This document shows positions 26,060 through 35,808 of a stretch of DNA of 64,000 nt, in pieces. Where the stretch lies: positions 1 through 64,000 of the forward strand of contig JAFDYB010000034.1 in assembly GCA_018267655.1 (NCBI GenBank). The letters run 5' to 3'. This DNA is from Bacteroidota bacterium (GTDB lineage: Bacteria; Bacteroidota; Bacteroidia; B-17B0; Aurantibacillaceae). The notes under the pieces were generated by a model that was given only the letters and a program-made list of their open reading frames with translations, made no database searches and was not told the DNA's origin. How positions within the stretch are numbered: position 1 is the stretch's first letter; each line of letters begins with the position of its first letter. The translations under genes were made by a program, and so were the position numbers.

Positions 26060-27511
26060 TTAGTTATTAAGTGATGTTTGAATTAATTGATTTAAAAGTT
26101 TTGGATCAGCTTTTCCTTTGCTAAGCCTCATTACCTCACCAACAAAAAAGCCTTGAAGGCCTGTTTTTCCATTTTTAAACTCTGCAACTTTTTCAGGAAA
26201 TTTTGAAAGAACAGTATTAACAATATCTTGCAATTCATTACTATTGCTGTTTTGAATTAAGTCGAGTTCGGTTGCCAATTCTTTAGGCGATTTACTTGAG
26301 TTTTTAATTAATGCCGGAAAAATAGTTTCGCGTGCTGCTGTGCTACTGATAGTGTTTTCGTCAATTAAACAAATTATTTCGGCTATGCGATTAGGCTCAA
26401 TATTAAATTGATTAATGTGAACCGCATTTTCATTCAAATAGGACTTAATTGCGCCCAGTATCCAATTTGCAGCACTTTTATAGTTTGAAGTGTGTTTTAT
26501 TATTTGATCATAATACGCTGCAATTTCTTTATTTTCAATAATTTGATTGGCATCGTATTCGCTTAAATGGTAACTTGCTGTATAGGTTTGAAAAAGTTGA
26601 GAGGGCAAAGTTGGCATTGTTTTTTTTACTTCTTCAATATACGTTTTTGAAACATTGATGGGCTGTAAATCAGGTTCCGGAAAATAGCGATAATCGTTTG
26701 CACTTTCTTTTGAACGTAAACTAAATGTTTCTCCTTTTTCGGCATTAAAACTACGCGTTTCAACACTTATAGTTTCTCCTTTTTCAATTAAGTCAATATG
26801 ACGTTTAACTTCAAAGTCAATAGCGCGCTGAACGTTCCTAAAAGAATTCATGTTTTTAACTTCAACTTTTTTACCATAAGCAGTGGCGCCTTTTAATCTC
26901 ACCGATATGTTTGCATCACAGCGTAAACTTCCTTCTTCCATGTTTCCGTCACAAATATCTAAATACCTAACAAGTTTTCGAACTTCGGTTAAATAAGCAT
27001 AAGCCTCTTCGCCACTTCTTAAATCAGGTTCAGTAACAATTTCCAATAACGGTGTACCTGCACGGTTTAAATCAATTAAAGTGTCGTAAGGGTCAATATC
27101 ATGTAAACTTTTTCCGGCATCTTCTTCCATGTGTATTCGGGTAAGTGCTACTTTTAAAGTTTGACCGTCTTTAAGCTTTGCTTCTATGTAACCCCCATTA
27201 CAAATTGGTGTTTTGTCCTGAGTAATTTGATAGCCTTTTGGTAAATCGGCATAAAAATAATTTTTACGGGCAAATTCATTGTGTTCTCTTATGGTTGCAT
27301 GAGTGGCAATGCCTAATTTTACAGCAAACTCAAGTGCTTTTTTATTTACAACGGGTAAGGTGCCGGGGTGCCCAAGCGTAACAACACTAACGTTTGTGTT
27401 TGGAATAGCTCCGTATTCAGCAATATCTGAGCTATACATTTTTGTGTGAGTAAGTAATTGAACGTGACATTCCAAACCAATAACGGCCTCATATTTATTG
27501 TAAGCGTCCAT
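26060..27511 (-). CDS. gatB: Aspartyl/glutamyl-tRNA amidotransferase subunit B
   Basis: Kinase and tRNA-binding subunit of the GatCAB complex that converts Glu-tRNA(Gln) and/or Asp-tRNA(Asn) to the amide forms. The 483-residue protein opens with YEAVIGLECHVQLLTHTKMYS (the GLE.H.QL signature). It has VTLGHPGTLPVVNKKALEFAVKLG near 44-67, the metal-binding region near residue 85-150 with HMEEDAGKS, and EVKNMNSFRNVQRAIDFE near 220. The GatB/YqeY tail domain occupies about 335-480. gatA and gatC are not in the window. A -7-like element lies upstream. Confidence 0.97.
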   Translation of the reverse strand: MDAYNKYEAVIGLECHVQLLTHTKMYSSDIAEYGAIPNTNVSVVTLGHPGTLPVVNKKALEFAVKLGIATHATIREHNEFARKNYFYADLPKGYQITQDKTPICNGGYIEAKLKDGQTLKVALTRIHMEEDAGKSLHDIDPYDTLIDLNRAGTPLLEIVTEPDLRSGEEAYAYLTEVRKLVRYLDICDGNMEEGSLRCDANISVRLKGATAYGKKVEVKNMNSFRNVQRAIDFEVKRHIDLIEKGETISVETRSFNAEKGETFSLRSKESANDYRYFPEPDLQPINVSKTYIEEVKKTMPTLPSQLFQTYTASYHLSEYDANQIIENKEIAAYYDQIIKHTSNYKSAANWILGAIKSYLNENAVHINQFNIEPNRIAEIICLIDENTISSTAARETIFPALIKNSSKSPKELATELDLIQNSNSNELQDIVNTVLSKFPEKVAEFKNGKTGLQGFFVGEVMRLSKGKADPKLLNQLIQTSLNN

Positions 27512-27525
27512 AATAAATTAAGGCA

Positions 27526-27533
27526 CAAAGATA
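27526..27533 (-). promoter_or_regulatory. Possible -7 element for gatB
   Basis: TATCTTTG on the - strand matches the Bacteroidota -7 consensus TAnnTTTG, 14 bases upstream of the gatB ATG. No TTG is found at the expected -33 distance, so support is weak. Confidence 0.3.
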
Positions 27534-27612
27534 CTGTTTTTAGCTTTAGTTTGTAATAGAAATTTAGTCCCTTTTATGCTTATAACATATTAACAAAAGG
27601 ATATATTTTTAA

Positions 27613-29496
27613 TTATTTTTCGATTGTTTTGCCAATTAATAATTTAAACGATTGCTTCCACGACAATTTTCTTGAGCCACAAGCTAAAATAAACGAAATT
27701 AAAAAACTAGTAGCAATATTTATAATGCCAATTAGTATTATACCAAAAAACACAGTTAACAATAAGTCCAGCGCAAACGAATGTCCGCTGCCTAAAGCTA
27801 TTCCGTAGTTACCTGAGGAAATAGTAACGTGCCTTATGTCAAACGGTATTCCTATAAACTTACCCATATTTCCTGCCATGCCCAAACAAAAGCCTAAAAA
27901 TAAATTTCCTAATATCGCTCCTAAATTTTTTTCGATAAACAGCGCTATTTTTTCTCTTTTAGCAAATGTAAATTTGTAAATCATTTTTGGGTGTTTAACA
28001 ATTCGTTGAGGTATTTCAGAATAAACTACCTTATTATCAATATAGCCAATAACTACCCCTGCCAACGAAAGGAAAAAACCTGCAATACAAGCAAAAATAA
28101 GTGATGCACTATATAAAGGGTGATTAGAGTATAATTGATTTTTAGCCTCATCGAAACTAAAAACAGTATAATTAAAGAAATACGAAAATACCCAAGCACT
28201 TAAAAAACACAGGGGAAGTACAATAATTAAATTGCCTATTAACGAAATTAATTGACTTTTTAAAATTTGCTTAAAGCTTTTTAATACCTCGTTGTTGCTG
28301 TTGTTTGAGTTGTCAATACTGTTGGCTATATATGCCGCCGTCATGGCCGGTTGTTTTGTTGCAAGCGTAAAATGCCACAAATGCATGAGTACAAAACCAA
28401 TGCCGTAATTCAAGCCAAATAGCAAACCTTCAAAAAACAAAGATAAATGTAAGTCATGTATAAGTTGTTTGATGTAAACTAAAAATACCACAACTAATCC
28501 ACCACCCATAGCCGATTTGAACAGTTTAATGTTTTCAGACTTTGTAAAACCTATGTAATGCTCGCCTTTTTCAGAAGCATGGCTAACAATACGATACGCT
28601 AGTGTGCTTGTGTTTTCAAGAACAAATGAGGTTAAATTGTTTTTAGTTTGTTCTGCCTTTACAAGCTCTACTATCAAAGCACCGGTAACAATTGCTTTAT
28701 TGTTTTTATCAGAAGTAATTAATCTTAACAACAACTGTATGCGCTTTATTATTTGCTTGGCCCTCGTAATTTGGTAAGTTAAATGCAAACTGGTTCCAAT
28801 CTCGTCTTTTCTTTTTTGAAGCGTGTTAAATAAGTTTTCAGCTCTATTAATGGCTTCATTTATCTGGGTTAAATCTTCTATGGCAATATCAGGTGTTTTG
28901 TCGTTAAAATGTTTATTAATGAATTGCATTACCACATTATCTAACTCAAAAAAAACAGAGTTGTAATTATTCCCTTCTTTTATTTTTGAAAGTAAATACT
29001 GGTCAATTCCAATTGCTGTAAGCCTATGGCAAAGTATATTTACAGATGCTTGTAATTGTTTGGTTAGTTTTTCTGAATGTTGCAAAATCTCACCGGTATT
29101 TATTAAATCAAAAAAGCGTTCCCAGTTAGCATTGTTAATTTTATTAAGCCACAAATAATCGCCGGGTTTATCAAAAACAAAATTAATAACATGTACCAAC
29201 TCTTCGTTAGCATAGTTTAAGGGGAGTAGTTTATGTTTTAATCTCAAATAAATTTCCGGAAAAAACCCTCTGTTTGAAAGCACACCATACTCAGTAAAAG
29301 CATTGATTAATTCAGAATAATCAAACACAAAAAAACAAAACTCGGTTAGCTTTGTTTTAAAGCCGGTAACATTTAATTTGTTTTTTAAAAGTTCAGCTAG
29401 TTTGGTGTTAAATTCCGGCGTATCACTTGTTTTAAAACGCCTTATTTCAGTAATAAAAATTTTAACCTCCTTAAAATTTCCTGATAGTTCTTGCAT
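27613..29496 (-). CDS. Membrane protein of the 'site-specific recombinase' (SpecificRecomb/Gcr) family
   Basis: A 627-residue protein with a soluble helical N-terminal half (1-about 330) and about six membrane helices in the rest. The conserved family block is NYGIGFVLMHLWHFTLATKQPAMTAAYIANS (about 378-410). Other helices lie near 330-350, 430-460, 485-510, 550-570 and 590-615. This matches the family labelled 'site-specific recombinase' after the gonococcal gcr gene. No tyrosine- or serine-recombinase active site can be seen, and the membrane topology makes that name doubtful. The actual function is unknown. It is a single gene between gatB and carB, divergent from carB. Confidence 0.8.
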   Translation of the reverse strand: MQELSGNFKEVKIFITEIRRFKTSDTPEFNTKLAELLKNKLNVTGFKTKLTEFCFFVFDYSELINAFTEYGVLSNRGFFPEIYLRLKHKLLPLNYANEELVHVINFVFDKPGDYLWLNKINNANWERFFDLINTGEILQHSEKLTKQLQASVNILCHRLTAIGIDQYLLSKIKEGNNYNSVFFELDNVVMQFINKHFNDKTPDIAIEDLTQINEAINRAENLFNTLQKRKDEIGTSLHLTYQITRAKQIIKRIQLLLRLITSDKNNKAIVTGALIVELVKAEQTKNNLTSFVLENTSTLAYRIVSHASEKGEHYIGFTKSENIKLFKSAMGGGLVVVFLVYIKQLIHDLHLSLFFEGLLFGLNYGIGFVLMHLWHFTLATKQPAMTAAYIANSIDNSNNSNNEVLKSFKQILKSQLISLIGNLIIVLPLCFLSAWVFSYFFNYTVFSFDEAKNQLYSNHPLYSASLIFACIAGFFLSLAGVVIGYIDNKVVYSEIPQRIVKHPKMIYKFTFAKREKIALFIEKNLGAILGNLFLGFCLGMAGNMGKFIGIPFDIRHVTISSGNYGIALGSGHSFALDLLLTVFFGIILIGIINIATSFLISFILACGSRKLSWKQSFKLLIGKTIEK

Positions 29497-29644
29497 AGTT
29501 TGGCTTTAAATTGTTATTAAACAGCCTAAAGATGAGCATTGTTGGCGAATTAATTACAAGCTATGTTTCTCAATAATTGTTAATAACCTCATAACCTTTT
29601 AAAATAAAGTCAATATCTTTTCTTTTCAAATACAAATTGCTGCC

Positions 29645-29652
29645 TAAATTTG
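29645..29652 (+). promoter_or_regulatory. Possible -7 element for carB
   Basis: TAAATTTG matches TAnnTTTG 42 bases before the carB ATG, which would give a leader of about 35 bases. No well-spaced TTG was seen upstream. Confidence 0.3.
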
Positions 29653-29694
29653 TTCGATTTTTAAAAGAACAATTCTTTTAACTTCTATGTAAAT

Positions 29695-32511
29695 ATGCCA
29701 AAAGACACATCAATACAATCAGTTTTAATTATAGGTAGCGGCCCAATTATTATTGGGCAAGCCTGCGAGTTTGATTACAGTGGCTCTCAAGCCGCAAAAA
29801 GCCTACGCGAAGAGGGTATTACAGTTACGCTCATAAATTCAAATCCGGCAACCATTATGACTGATAAAGTTACTGCCGATAATGTTTATTTATTGCCACT
29901 CGAAGTTAAATCAATTATTAAAATTTTAGAAGAGCAAAAAATAGATGCTGTACTTCCAACAATGGGCGGGCAAACAGCTTTAAACTTAGCTTTAAAATGC
30001 GAAGATTTAGGTATTTGGAAAAAATACAATGTTCGCATGATAGGTGTTGACATAGATGCCATCAAAGTAACCGAAGATCGCGACTTGTTTAGAGCGCGCA
30101 TGGAAGAAATTGGCGTTAATATGGCGCCAAGCAAAATTGCCAAATCGTTTTTAGAAGGCAAAAGTGTAGCCCAAGAGTTTGGGTTTCCCTTGGTAATTCG
30201 CCCTTCATTTACCCTTGGAGGCAGTGGCGGTAGCGTGGTGTATGAAAAAGAAAATTTTGATACATTACTTAACAGAGGGCTAAAAACATCGCCAATACAC
30301 GAAGTGCTGATTGATAAAGCTGTATTGGGTTGGAAAGAGTTTGAGCTTGAATTATTACGCGATAAAAATGATAACGTAGCTATTATTTGTTCTATCGAAA
30401 ACTTTGATCCGATGGGGGTTCATACCGGCGACAGTATAACCGTAGCCCCCGCCATGACCCTAAGCGATAAAACCTATCAAATAATGCGTACCATGGCTAT
30501 TAAAATGATGCGCAGCATTGGAAATTTTGCCGGAGGTTGTAATGTACAATTTGCTGTAAGCAATGATGAAAAAGAAGAAATCATTGCTATTGAAATAAAC
30601 CCGCGTGTATCGCGCTCATCGGCCTTAGCCAGTAAAGCCACGGGTTACCCAATTGCTCGCATTGCCAGCAAATTAGCCATTGGTTATCAATTAGACGAAT
30701 TAATAAATCAAATTACAAAATCAACCTCTGCCTACTTTGAGCCAACCCTCGATTATGTTATTGTGAAAATACCACGTTGGAATTTTGATAAGTTTAAAGG
30801 CTGTAACCGCGAACTTGGTTTCCAAATGAAATCAGTTGGCGAAGTAATGGGTATTGGCCGCTGTTTTCAAGAGGCTTTGCAAAAAGCATGTCAAAGTCTT
30901 GAAATTAGAAGAAATGGCTTAGGTGCTGATGGCAAAGAACTTACCAATCAACAAGAGTTACTTAAAGCATTAGAACGCCCAAGTTGGAATAGGTTATTTA
31001 TGATTTACGATGCCATGAAGCTTGGTATTTCACTAAACACCATTCAAAAACTTACTAAAATTGATAAATGGTTTTTAGTTCAAATAGAAGAGCTAATCGC
31101 TTTAGAGCATGAAGTTTCAAAATATTCTCTCCAAAACATCTCAAAAGAATTGCTTTACGAAGCTAAACAAAAAGGTTATGCCGATAGGCAAATTGCGCAT
31201 TTACTTCGTTGTTTAGAAAGTGAAGTGTATAAAAAGCGCGAAGAATTAGGTATAAAACGTGTTTATAAATTGGTTGATACTTGCGCAGCAGAGTTTGAAG
31301 CTAAAACCCCCTATTATTACAGCACTTTTGAAACCGAAAATGAAAGCAAACAAAGCGCTAAGAAAAAAATAATTATCCTAGGAAGCGGTCCAAACCGCAT
31401 AGGACAAGGCATTGAGTTTGATTACAGTTGCGTTCACGGAGTGCTTGCTGCAAAAGAATGCGGGTACGAAACCATCATGATAAATTGCAACCCCGAAACA
31501 GTAAGTACTGATTTTAGCACGGCTGATAAACTTTACTTTGAACCTGTTTTTTGGGAACATATTTACGATATTATATTACACGAAAAACCCGAAGGTGTTA
31601 TTGTGCAATTAGGCGGGCAAACCGCTTTAAAGTTGGCAGAAAAATTAAATAAATACAGTATTAAAATTATTGGAACTGACTTCAAATCACTCGATTTAGC
31701 TGAAGATAGAGGCAGCTTTTCAACCCTACTAAAAAACAACAACATTCCTTACCCAAAATTTGGCGTTATTAATGATGCGGACGAAGCCCTCCATCTTTCA
31801 AAAGAATTGGGCTTCCCTTTACTTGTCAGGCCTAGTTATGTACTTGGAGGTCAAAGCATGAAAATTGTTATTAATGAACAAGAATTAGAGCAACATGTTG
31901 TAAAACTGTTAAACGACCTACCCGATAATAAAGTGCTTTTAGATCATTTTTTAGAAGGGGCTATAGAAGCCGAAAGCGATAGTATTTGTGATGGAAAAGA
32001 TGTTTATATTATTGGTATAATGGAACATATTGAACCAGCAGGTATTCATAGTGGCGATAGTTACGCCGTTTTACCGCCTTTTGATTTAAGTGAAAATGTT
32101 TTAAACCAAATTAAAGAGCAAACAAAAACTATTGCACTAGCATTAAACACAGTAGGCCTGCTTAACATACAATTTGCCATTAAAAATGAAAAAGTATTTG
32201 TTATCGAAGCTAACCCTCGTGCAAGTCGTACTGTACCTTTTATAGCCAAAGCATACGACGAGCCCTATGTAAATTACGCTACCAAAGTAATGCTGGGTGA
32301 AAAAAAGATAAAAGATTTTAACTTTAAACCGCGTCAAAAAGGCTATGCCATAAAAGTACCGGTGTTTAGCTATGAGAAATTTCCGGAAATTCAAAAAGAA
32401 CTAGGTCCTGAAATGAAAAGCACCGGTGAGGCCATCTATTTTATTGACGACTTAAATGACGAGTATTTTCAAAATATATATAGCGAACGCAATTTATATT
32501 TAAGTAAATAG
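29695..32511 (+). CDS. carB: Carbamoyl-phosphate synthase large subunit, form without regulatory domain
   Basis: Makes carbamoyl phosphate from bicarbonate, ammonia (from CarA) and two ATP for pyrimidine and arginine synthesis. The 938-residue protein has two homologous ATP-grasp halves. The first opens with [21 protein letters not shown] (10-30) and has [10 protein letters not shown] near 175. The second opens with [20 protein letters not shown] (about 559-578) and has GGQSMKIV near 717. It ends shortly after SFEYEKFP-like sequence, so the MGS allosteric domain that takes E. coli CarB to about 1070 residues is absent. The same short form is common in Bacteroidota, and no frameshift is seen at the end. 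carA is not in the window. Confidence 0.96.
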   Translation: MPKDTSIQSVLIIGSGPIIIGQACEFDYSGSQAAKSLREEGITVTLINSNPATIMTDKVTADNVYLLPLEVKSIIKILEEQKIDAVLPTMGGQTALNLALKCEDLGIWKKYNVRMIGVDIDAIKVTEDRDLFRARMEEIGVNMAPSKIAKSFLEGKSVAQEFGFPLVIRPSFTLGGSGGSVVYEKENFDTLLNRGLKTSPIHEVLIDKAVLGWKEFELELLRDKNDNVAIICSIENFDPMGVHTGDSITVAPAMTLSDKTYQIMRTMAIKMMRSIGNFAGGCNVQFAVSNDEKEEIIAIEINPRVSRSSALASKATGYPIARIASKLAIGYQLDELINQITKSTSAYFEPTLDYVIVKIPRWNFDKFKGCNRELGFQMKSVGEVMGIGRCFQEALQKACQSLEIRRNGLGADGKELTNQQELLKALERPSWNRLFMIYDAMKLGISLNTIQKLTKIDKWFLVQIEELIALEHEVSKYSLQNISKELLYEAKQKGYADRQIAHLLRCLESEVYKKREELGIKRVYKLVDTCAAEFEAKTPYYYSTFETENESKQSAKKKIIILGSGPNRIGQGIEFDYSCVHGVLAAKECGYETIMINCNPETVSTDFSTADKLYFEPVFWEHIYDIILHEKPEGVIVQLGGQTALKLAEKLNKYSIKIIGTDFKSLDLAEDRGSFSTLLKNNNIPYPKFGVINDADEALHLSKELGFPLLVRPSYVLGGQSMKIVINEQELEQHVVKLLNDLPDNKVLLDHFLEGAIEAESDSICDGKDVYIIGIMEHIEPAGIHSGDSYAVLPPFDLSENVLNQIKEQTKTIALALNTVGLLNIQFAIKNEKVFVIEANPRASRTVPFIAKAYDEPYVNYATKVMLGEKKIKDFNFKPRQKGYAIKVPVFSYEKFPEIQKELGPEMKSTGEAIYFIDDLNDEYFQNIYSERNLYLSK

Positions 32512-32534
32512 TAAATTTGAATAAAATTAATTGT

Positions 32535-32906
32535 ATGAAAAAAATTAGCGTAATTATACTTGTACTTAGCATTTTTAGCTACTGTAAATCAAAAAAAACA
32601 AGCACCTCAACCCCTGCAGTAAAAGCAACTGCTATCAATGTACCTAGCGATAAAGAATTAGCCGTTGCAAAAAAGATATGGCCAACTGCCACAATTGATG
32701 AGTTAAACGAGGGGCATAAGATTTTTTACAACCAATGCACACAATGCCACCAAGCATTCAACATACCTGGCTTTAGCGAGCGTAAATGGAAACATGAGAT
32801 TGACGATATGAGTCCTAAGGCTCAACTAACCGCCGAGCAAAAAGATAAGTTAACCAAATACATACTCTCATTTAGGGAGGCAAACACTCCGGCTAAAACT
32901 AATTAA
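32535..32906 (+). CDS. Small cytochrome c-like lipoprotein
   Basis: A 123-residue protein counted from the ATG at 32535. A TTG 18 bases upstream would add six residues but spoil the signal peptide. It has a lipobox with Cys17 (IFSYC), a low-complexity Ser/Thr linker, and one haem c motif Cys68-x-x-Cys71-His72 (CTQCH). A Met in DDMSPKAQLT is a plausible distal ligand. It probably carries one covalent haem in the periplasm, anchored to a membrane. The partner is unknown, as no oxidase or other cytochrome gene is adjacent. It lies between carB (23-base gap) and ruvX (no gap), in the same direction. Confidence 0.8.
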   Translation: MKKISVIILVLSIFSYCKSKKTSTSTPAVKATAINVPSDKELAVAKKIWPTATIDELNEGHKIFYNQCTQCHQAFNIPGFSERKWKHEIDDMSPKAQLTAEQKDKLTKYILSFREANTPAKTN

Positions 32907-33329
32907 TTGGCACGCATACTTGCTATCGACTATGGCTCAAAACGGGTTGGCATTGCTGTAACCGATCCATTAAAAATAATTGCTACTGCATTAACAACCA
33001 TACACAGTAAAGATGTGATTCCTTTTCTTAAAACATACATTGAAAAAGAAAATGTAGAATCTATTGTTGTAGGTGAACCAAAAACACTAGATAATAAAAG
33101 CAGTGACAGTGCCCGTTTTATTGACCCCTTTGTAACACATTTAAAGCGTACTTTTCCGTTAATTAATACTGTTCGTTTTGATGAGCGCTTTACAAGTAAA
33201 CTAGCATTAAACTCAATGATTGAATCGGGTGCAAGCAAAAAACAACGTCAAAACAAATCAAACATTGATGTTATTAGTGCGGTAATCTTATTACAAGATT
33301 ATTTGACCTATTTAAACACGCAAAAATAA
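32907..33329 (+). CDS. ruvX: Holliday junction resolvase-like YqgF/RuvX
   Basis: RNase H-fold nuclease of the YqgF family, implicated in 16S rRNA 5'-end maturation and in resolving Holliday junctions. The 140-residue protein shows the N-terminal Asp motif LAIDYGSKRVGIAVTDP, then VVGEPKTLD with the conserved Gly-Glu-Pro, DERFTSKLA with the second acid, and IDVISAVILLQDYL with the third. The start is TTG at 32907, directly behind the stop of the cytochrome gene. No ATG precedes the conserved core. Confidence 0.93.
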   Translation: MARILAIDYGSKRVGIAVTDPLKIIATALTTIHSKDVIPFLKTYIEKENVESIVVGEPKTLDNKSSDSARFIDPFVTHLKRTFPLINTVRFDERFTSKLALNSMIESGASKKQRQNKSNIDVISAVILLQDYLTYLNTQK

Positions 33330-33376
33330 TTTGAAATTTATTTTTTATTTTTGAATTATTTCTTTTCAATTTTTCG

Positions 33377-34627
33377 ATGTCAAAACTCTTATTAAAAAAT
33401 ATCAAAACCCTTATTGGAATTTTGCCTGAAAGTACAAGTAAGCTATCAGGGCAAGAGATGAAAACACTAGAACAGTTAAACAATGCTTGGCTAGCCTGCG
33501 AAAATGGAACTATACTGGCTTACGGCAGTATGGATGATTTTGAAGGGATAAGCAATTGGCAAAATTTATCTATAATTGATTGCGAAAATAAGATTGTTAT
33601 GCCCGGTTTTGTTGACAGCCACACACACATTGTGTATGCCCAAAATCGCGAGCAAGAGTTTGTAGATAGAATTAACGGACTTTCATACGAAGACATTGCC
33701 TTGCGAGGTGGAGGAATTTTAAATTCAGTTGAAAAATTACGTAACTGCAACGAAAACGATTTATTTGCACAAAGTTATCAGCGTTTTAAAGAAATAATTT
33801 CATTAGGAACAGTAGGTGTAGAAATTAAAAGCGGTTACGGATTAAATTTAAATGCTGAGCTAAAAATGCTTAGGGTTATTAAACAACTAAGCAATTTAAA
33901 ATTAATTCCGGTAAAAGCCACACTATTGGCAGCTCATGCCGTTCCAAATGAATACAAAGAAAATAAAACAAAATACATTGAGTATATCATCTCCGAAATT
34001 ATTCCGGCTGTTTCAGCTGAAAAAACAGCAGATTTTATAGATGTGTTTTGCGAAAAAAATTATTTTTCAAAAAAAGAAACTATTGAAATATTAAATGCAG
34101 GGATAAAACATGGATTAACACCAAAAGTACATGCCGAGCAATTAAGCCACAGTGGAGGAATTGAAGCAGGAGTTGAATGTGATGCCATTAGTGTTGACCA
34201 TTTAGAGTTTATAAACGATAATGATATTCAATTACTATTAAACTCTAAAACCATGCCCACTATATTGCCCGGTGCAGCTTATTTTTTAGGGTTGCAAGCA
34301 CCGCCCGCACGTAAACTAATTGATGCCGGATTAGCCTTAGCCTTTGCTAGTGATTACAACCCAGGCAGTTCTCCAAGTGGCAATATGATGCAAGTAATGA
34401 GTATGGCGTGCGTGCAATACAAGTTAAATCCCGAAGAAGCAATTAATGCTTGTACCATAAACACAGCTTACGCTGCAAACCTCCAAAAAACTTTAGGCTC
34501 AATTACACCCGGCAAACTTGCAAATCTTATCATTACAAAACCAATTTCATCATACAACTTTTTACCTTACGCTTTTGGCAGCAATTTAATAGAAAAAATA
34601 ATCATTAACGGAAAAGAATTTAATTAA
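33377..34627 (+). CDS. hutI: Imidazolonepropionase
   Basis: Third enzyme of histidine degradation, hydrolysing 4-imidazolone-5-propanoate to N-formimidoyl-glutamate. The 416-residue amidohydrolase has the metal-binding [17 protein letters not shown] (about 77-93), [10 protein letters not shown] (about 152-161), [20 protein letters not shown] (about 254-264) and the catalytic Asp region [16 protein letters not shown]. These five blocks are specific for HutI within the amidohydrolases. hutH, hutU and hutG are not nearby, so the pathway is either dispersed or incomplete. aroC starts one base after its stop. Confidence 0.95.
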   Translation: MSKLLLKNIKTLIGILPESTSKLSGQEMKTLEQLNNAWLACENGTILAYGSMDDFEGISNWQNLSIIDCENKIVMPGFVDSHTHIVYAQNREQEFVDRINGLSYEDIALRGGGILNSVEKLRNCNENDLFAQSYQRFKEIISLGTVGVEIKSGYGLNLNAELKMLRVIKQLSNLKLIPVKATLLAAHAVPNEYKENKTKYIEYIISEIIPAVSAEKTADFIDVFCEKNYFSKKETIEILNAGIKHGLTPKVHAEQLSHSGGIEAGVECDAISVDHLEFINDNDIQLLLNSKTMPTILPGAAYFLGLQAPPARKLIDAGLALAFASDYNPGSSPSGNMMQVMSMACVQYKLNPEEAINACTINTAYAANLQKTLGSITPGKLANLIITKPISSYNFLPYAFGSNLIEKIIINGKEFN

Positions 34628-34628
34628 T

Positions 34629-35708
34629 ATGGCCGGTAATTCATTTGGAACTATTTTTAAACTTACAAGCTTTGGCGAGAGCCACGGCGAAGCTATTGGC
34701 GGAGTTATTGATGGCTGTCCCGCAGGTTTAAAAATTGATTTTAGCTTTATTCAAAATGAATTAAATCGCCGCAAGCCCGGTCAATCAAAAATTACAACTA
34801 CGCGAAATGAATCAGATAGCGTTGAATTTCTTTCAGGAATTTTTGACGAAACCACCACCGGAACACCAATAGCATTTATCGTTAAAAACAACGACTCAAA
34901 AAGCGCAGATTATGAAAAATTAAAAGATGTGTATAGACCGGGACATGCAGATTATACCTTTGATAAAAAATTTGGAATTAGAGACTATCGTGGTGGCGGC
35001 AGAAGCAGCGCAAGAGAAACAATAAGCAGAGTTGTAGCAGGTGCAATTGCTAAATTACTTTTAAAGCAAGAAAACGTTTTAATTTATGCTTTTGTAAAAC
35101 AGGTAGGCAAAATAGCCACAACACTAAATTACAATACAATTGATGTAAGCGCTATTGAAAATTCAATGGTAAGGTGTCCCGACACAATTGTTGCCGAGCA
35201 AATGATTAAATATATTAATGAATTAAAATTATCCGGGAATACTGTTGGAGGCATTATACAATGCGCAATATTAAACACCCCCACTGGTTTAGGTGAGCCG
35301 GTTTTTGATAAATTAAATGCCACTTTAGCACATGCAATGTTTAGCATTAATGCTGTTAAAGGCTTTGAAGTGGGTGAAGGTTTTAATAGCATTAATAAAT
35401 TAGGCAGTGAATTAAATGACGCTTTTGTAAATGAAAGCAACTCTATAAAAACACTTAGCAATAATAGCGGAGGTATTCAAGGCGGTATAAGCAACGGCAT
35501 GCCCATTTACTTCAATGTTGCTTTTAAACCCATTTCAAGCATTTTACAAAAACAAAACACTCTAAATATCTTAGGTGAAAAGATTGAAATAAAAATTAGC
35601 GGGCGTCACGATCCATGCGTGCTCCCTCGTGCAGTTCCTATTGTTGAAAGCATGGCTGCACTAGTCATTGCCGATTATTTTCTTTTAAGCAAACTAAACA
35701 AACTTTAA
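34629..35708 (+). CDS. aroC: Chorismate synthase
   Basis: Converts 5-enolpyruvylshikimate 3-phosphate to chorismate with reduced FMN, the last shikimate-pathway step. The 359-residue protein carries all three family signatures: [20 protein letters not shown] (near 12-31), [25 protein letters not shown] (near 118-142) and [21 protein letters not shown] (near 325-345). Start ATG at 34629 lies one base behind the hutI stop. The gene is followed by an independent promoter for the T9SS protein. Confidence 0.97.
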   Translation: MAGNSFGTIFKLTSFGESHGEAIGGVIDGCPAGLKIDFSFIQNELNRRKPGQSKITTTRNESDSVEFLSGIFDETTTGTPIAFIVKNNDSKSADYEKLKDVYRPGHADYTFDKKFGIRDYRGGGRSSARETISRVVAGAIAKLLLKQENVLIYAFVKQVGKIATTLNYNTIDVSAIENSMVRCPDTIVAEQMIKYINELKLSGNTVGGIIQCAILNTPTGLGEPVFDKLNATLAHAMFSINAVKGFEVGEGFNSINKLGSELNDAFVNESNSIKTLSNNSGGIQGGISNGMPIYFNVAFKPISSILQKQNTLNILGEKIEIKISGRHDPCVLPRAVPIVESMAALVIADYFLLSKLNKL

Positions 35709-35751
35709 AAAAATTAAGAATGATGTTAAAATTTAAAACCTAATAAAAACA

Positions 35752-35782
35752 TTGTTTTTATTAGATAATTTAATTATATTTG
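35752..35782 (+). promoter_or_regulatory. Bacteroidota-type promoter for the T9SS protein gene
   Basis: TTG at 35752-35754, a 20-base spacer and TATATTTG at 35775-35782 match the TTG/TAnnTTTG promoter consensus of Bacteroidota exactly. Transcription would start near 35789, giving a leader of about 20 bases to the ATG at 35809. Confidence 0.6.
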
Positions 35783-35808
35783 TTCAATTAAAATTTAAAA
35801 TAACTATC

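Noticed and set aside
35752-35808. N-terminal extension of the T9SS protein starting at TTG 35752
   Set aside because: That TTG is the -33 element of a good promoter, and the ATG at 35809 opens a clean signal peptide.
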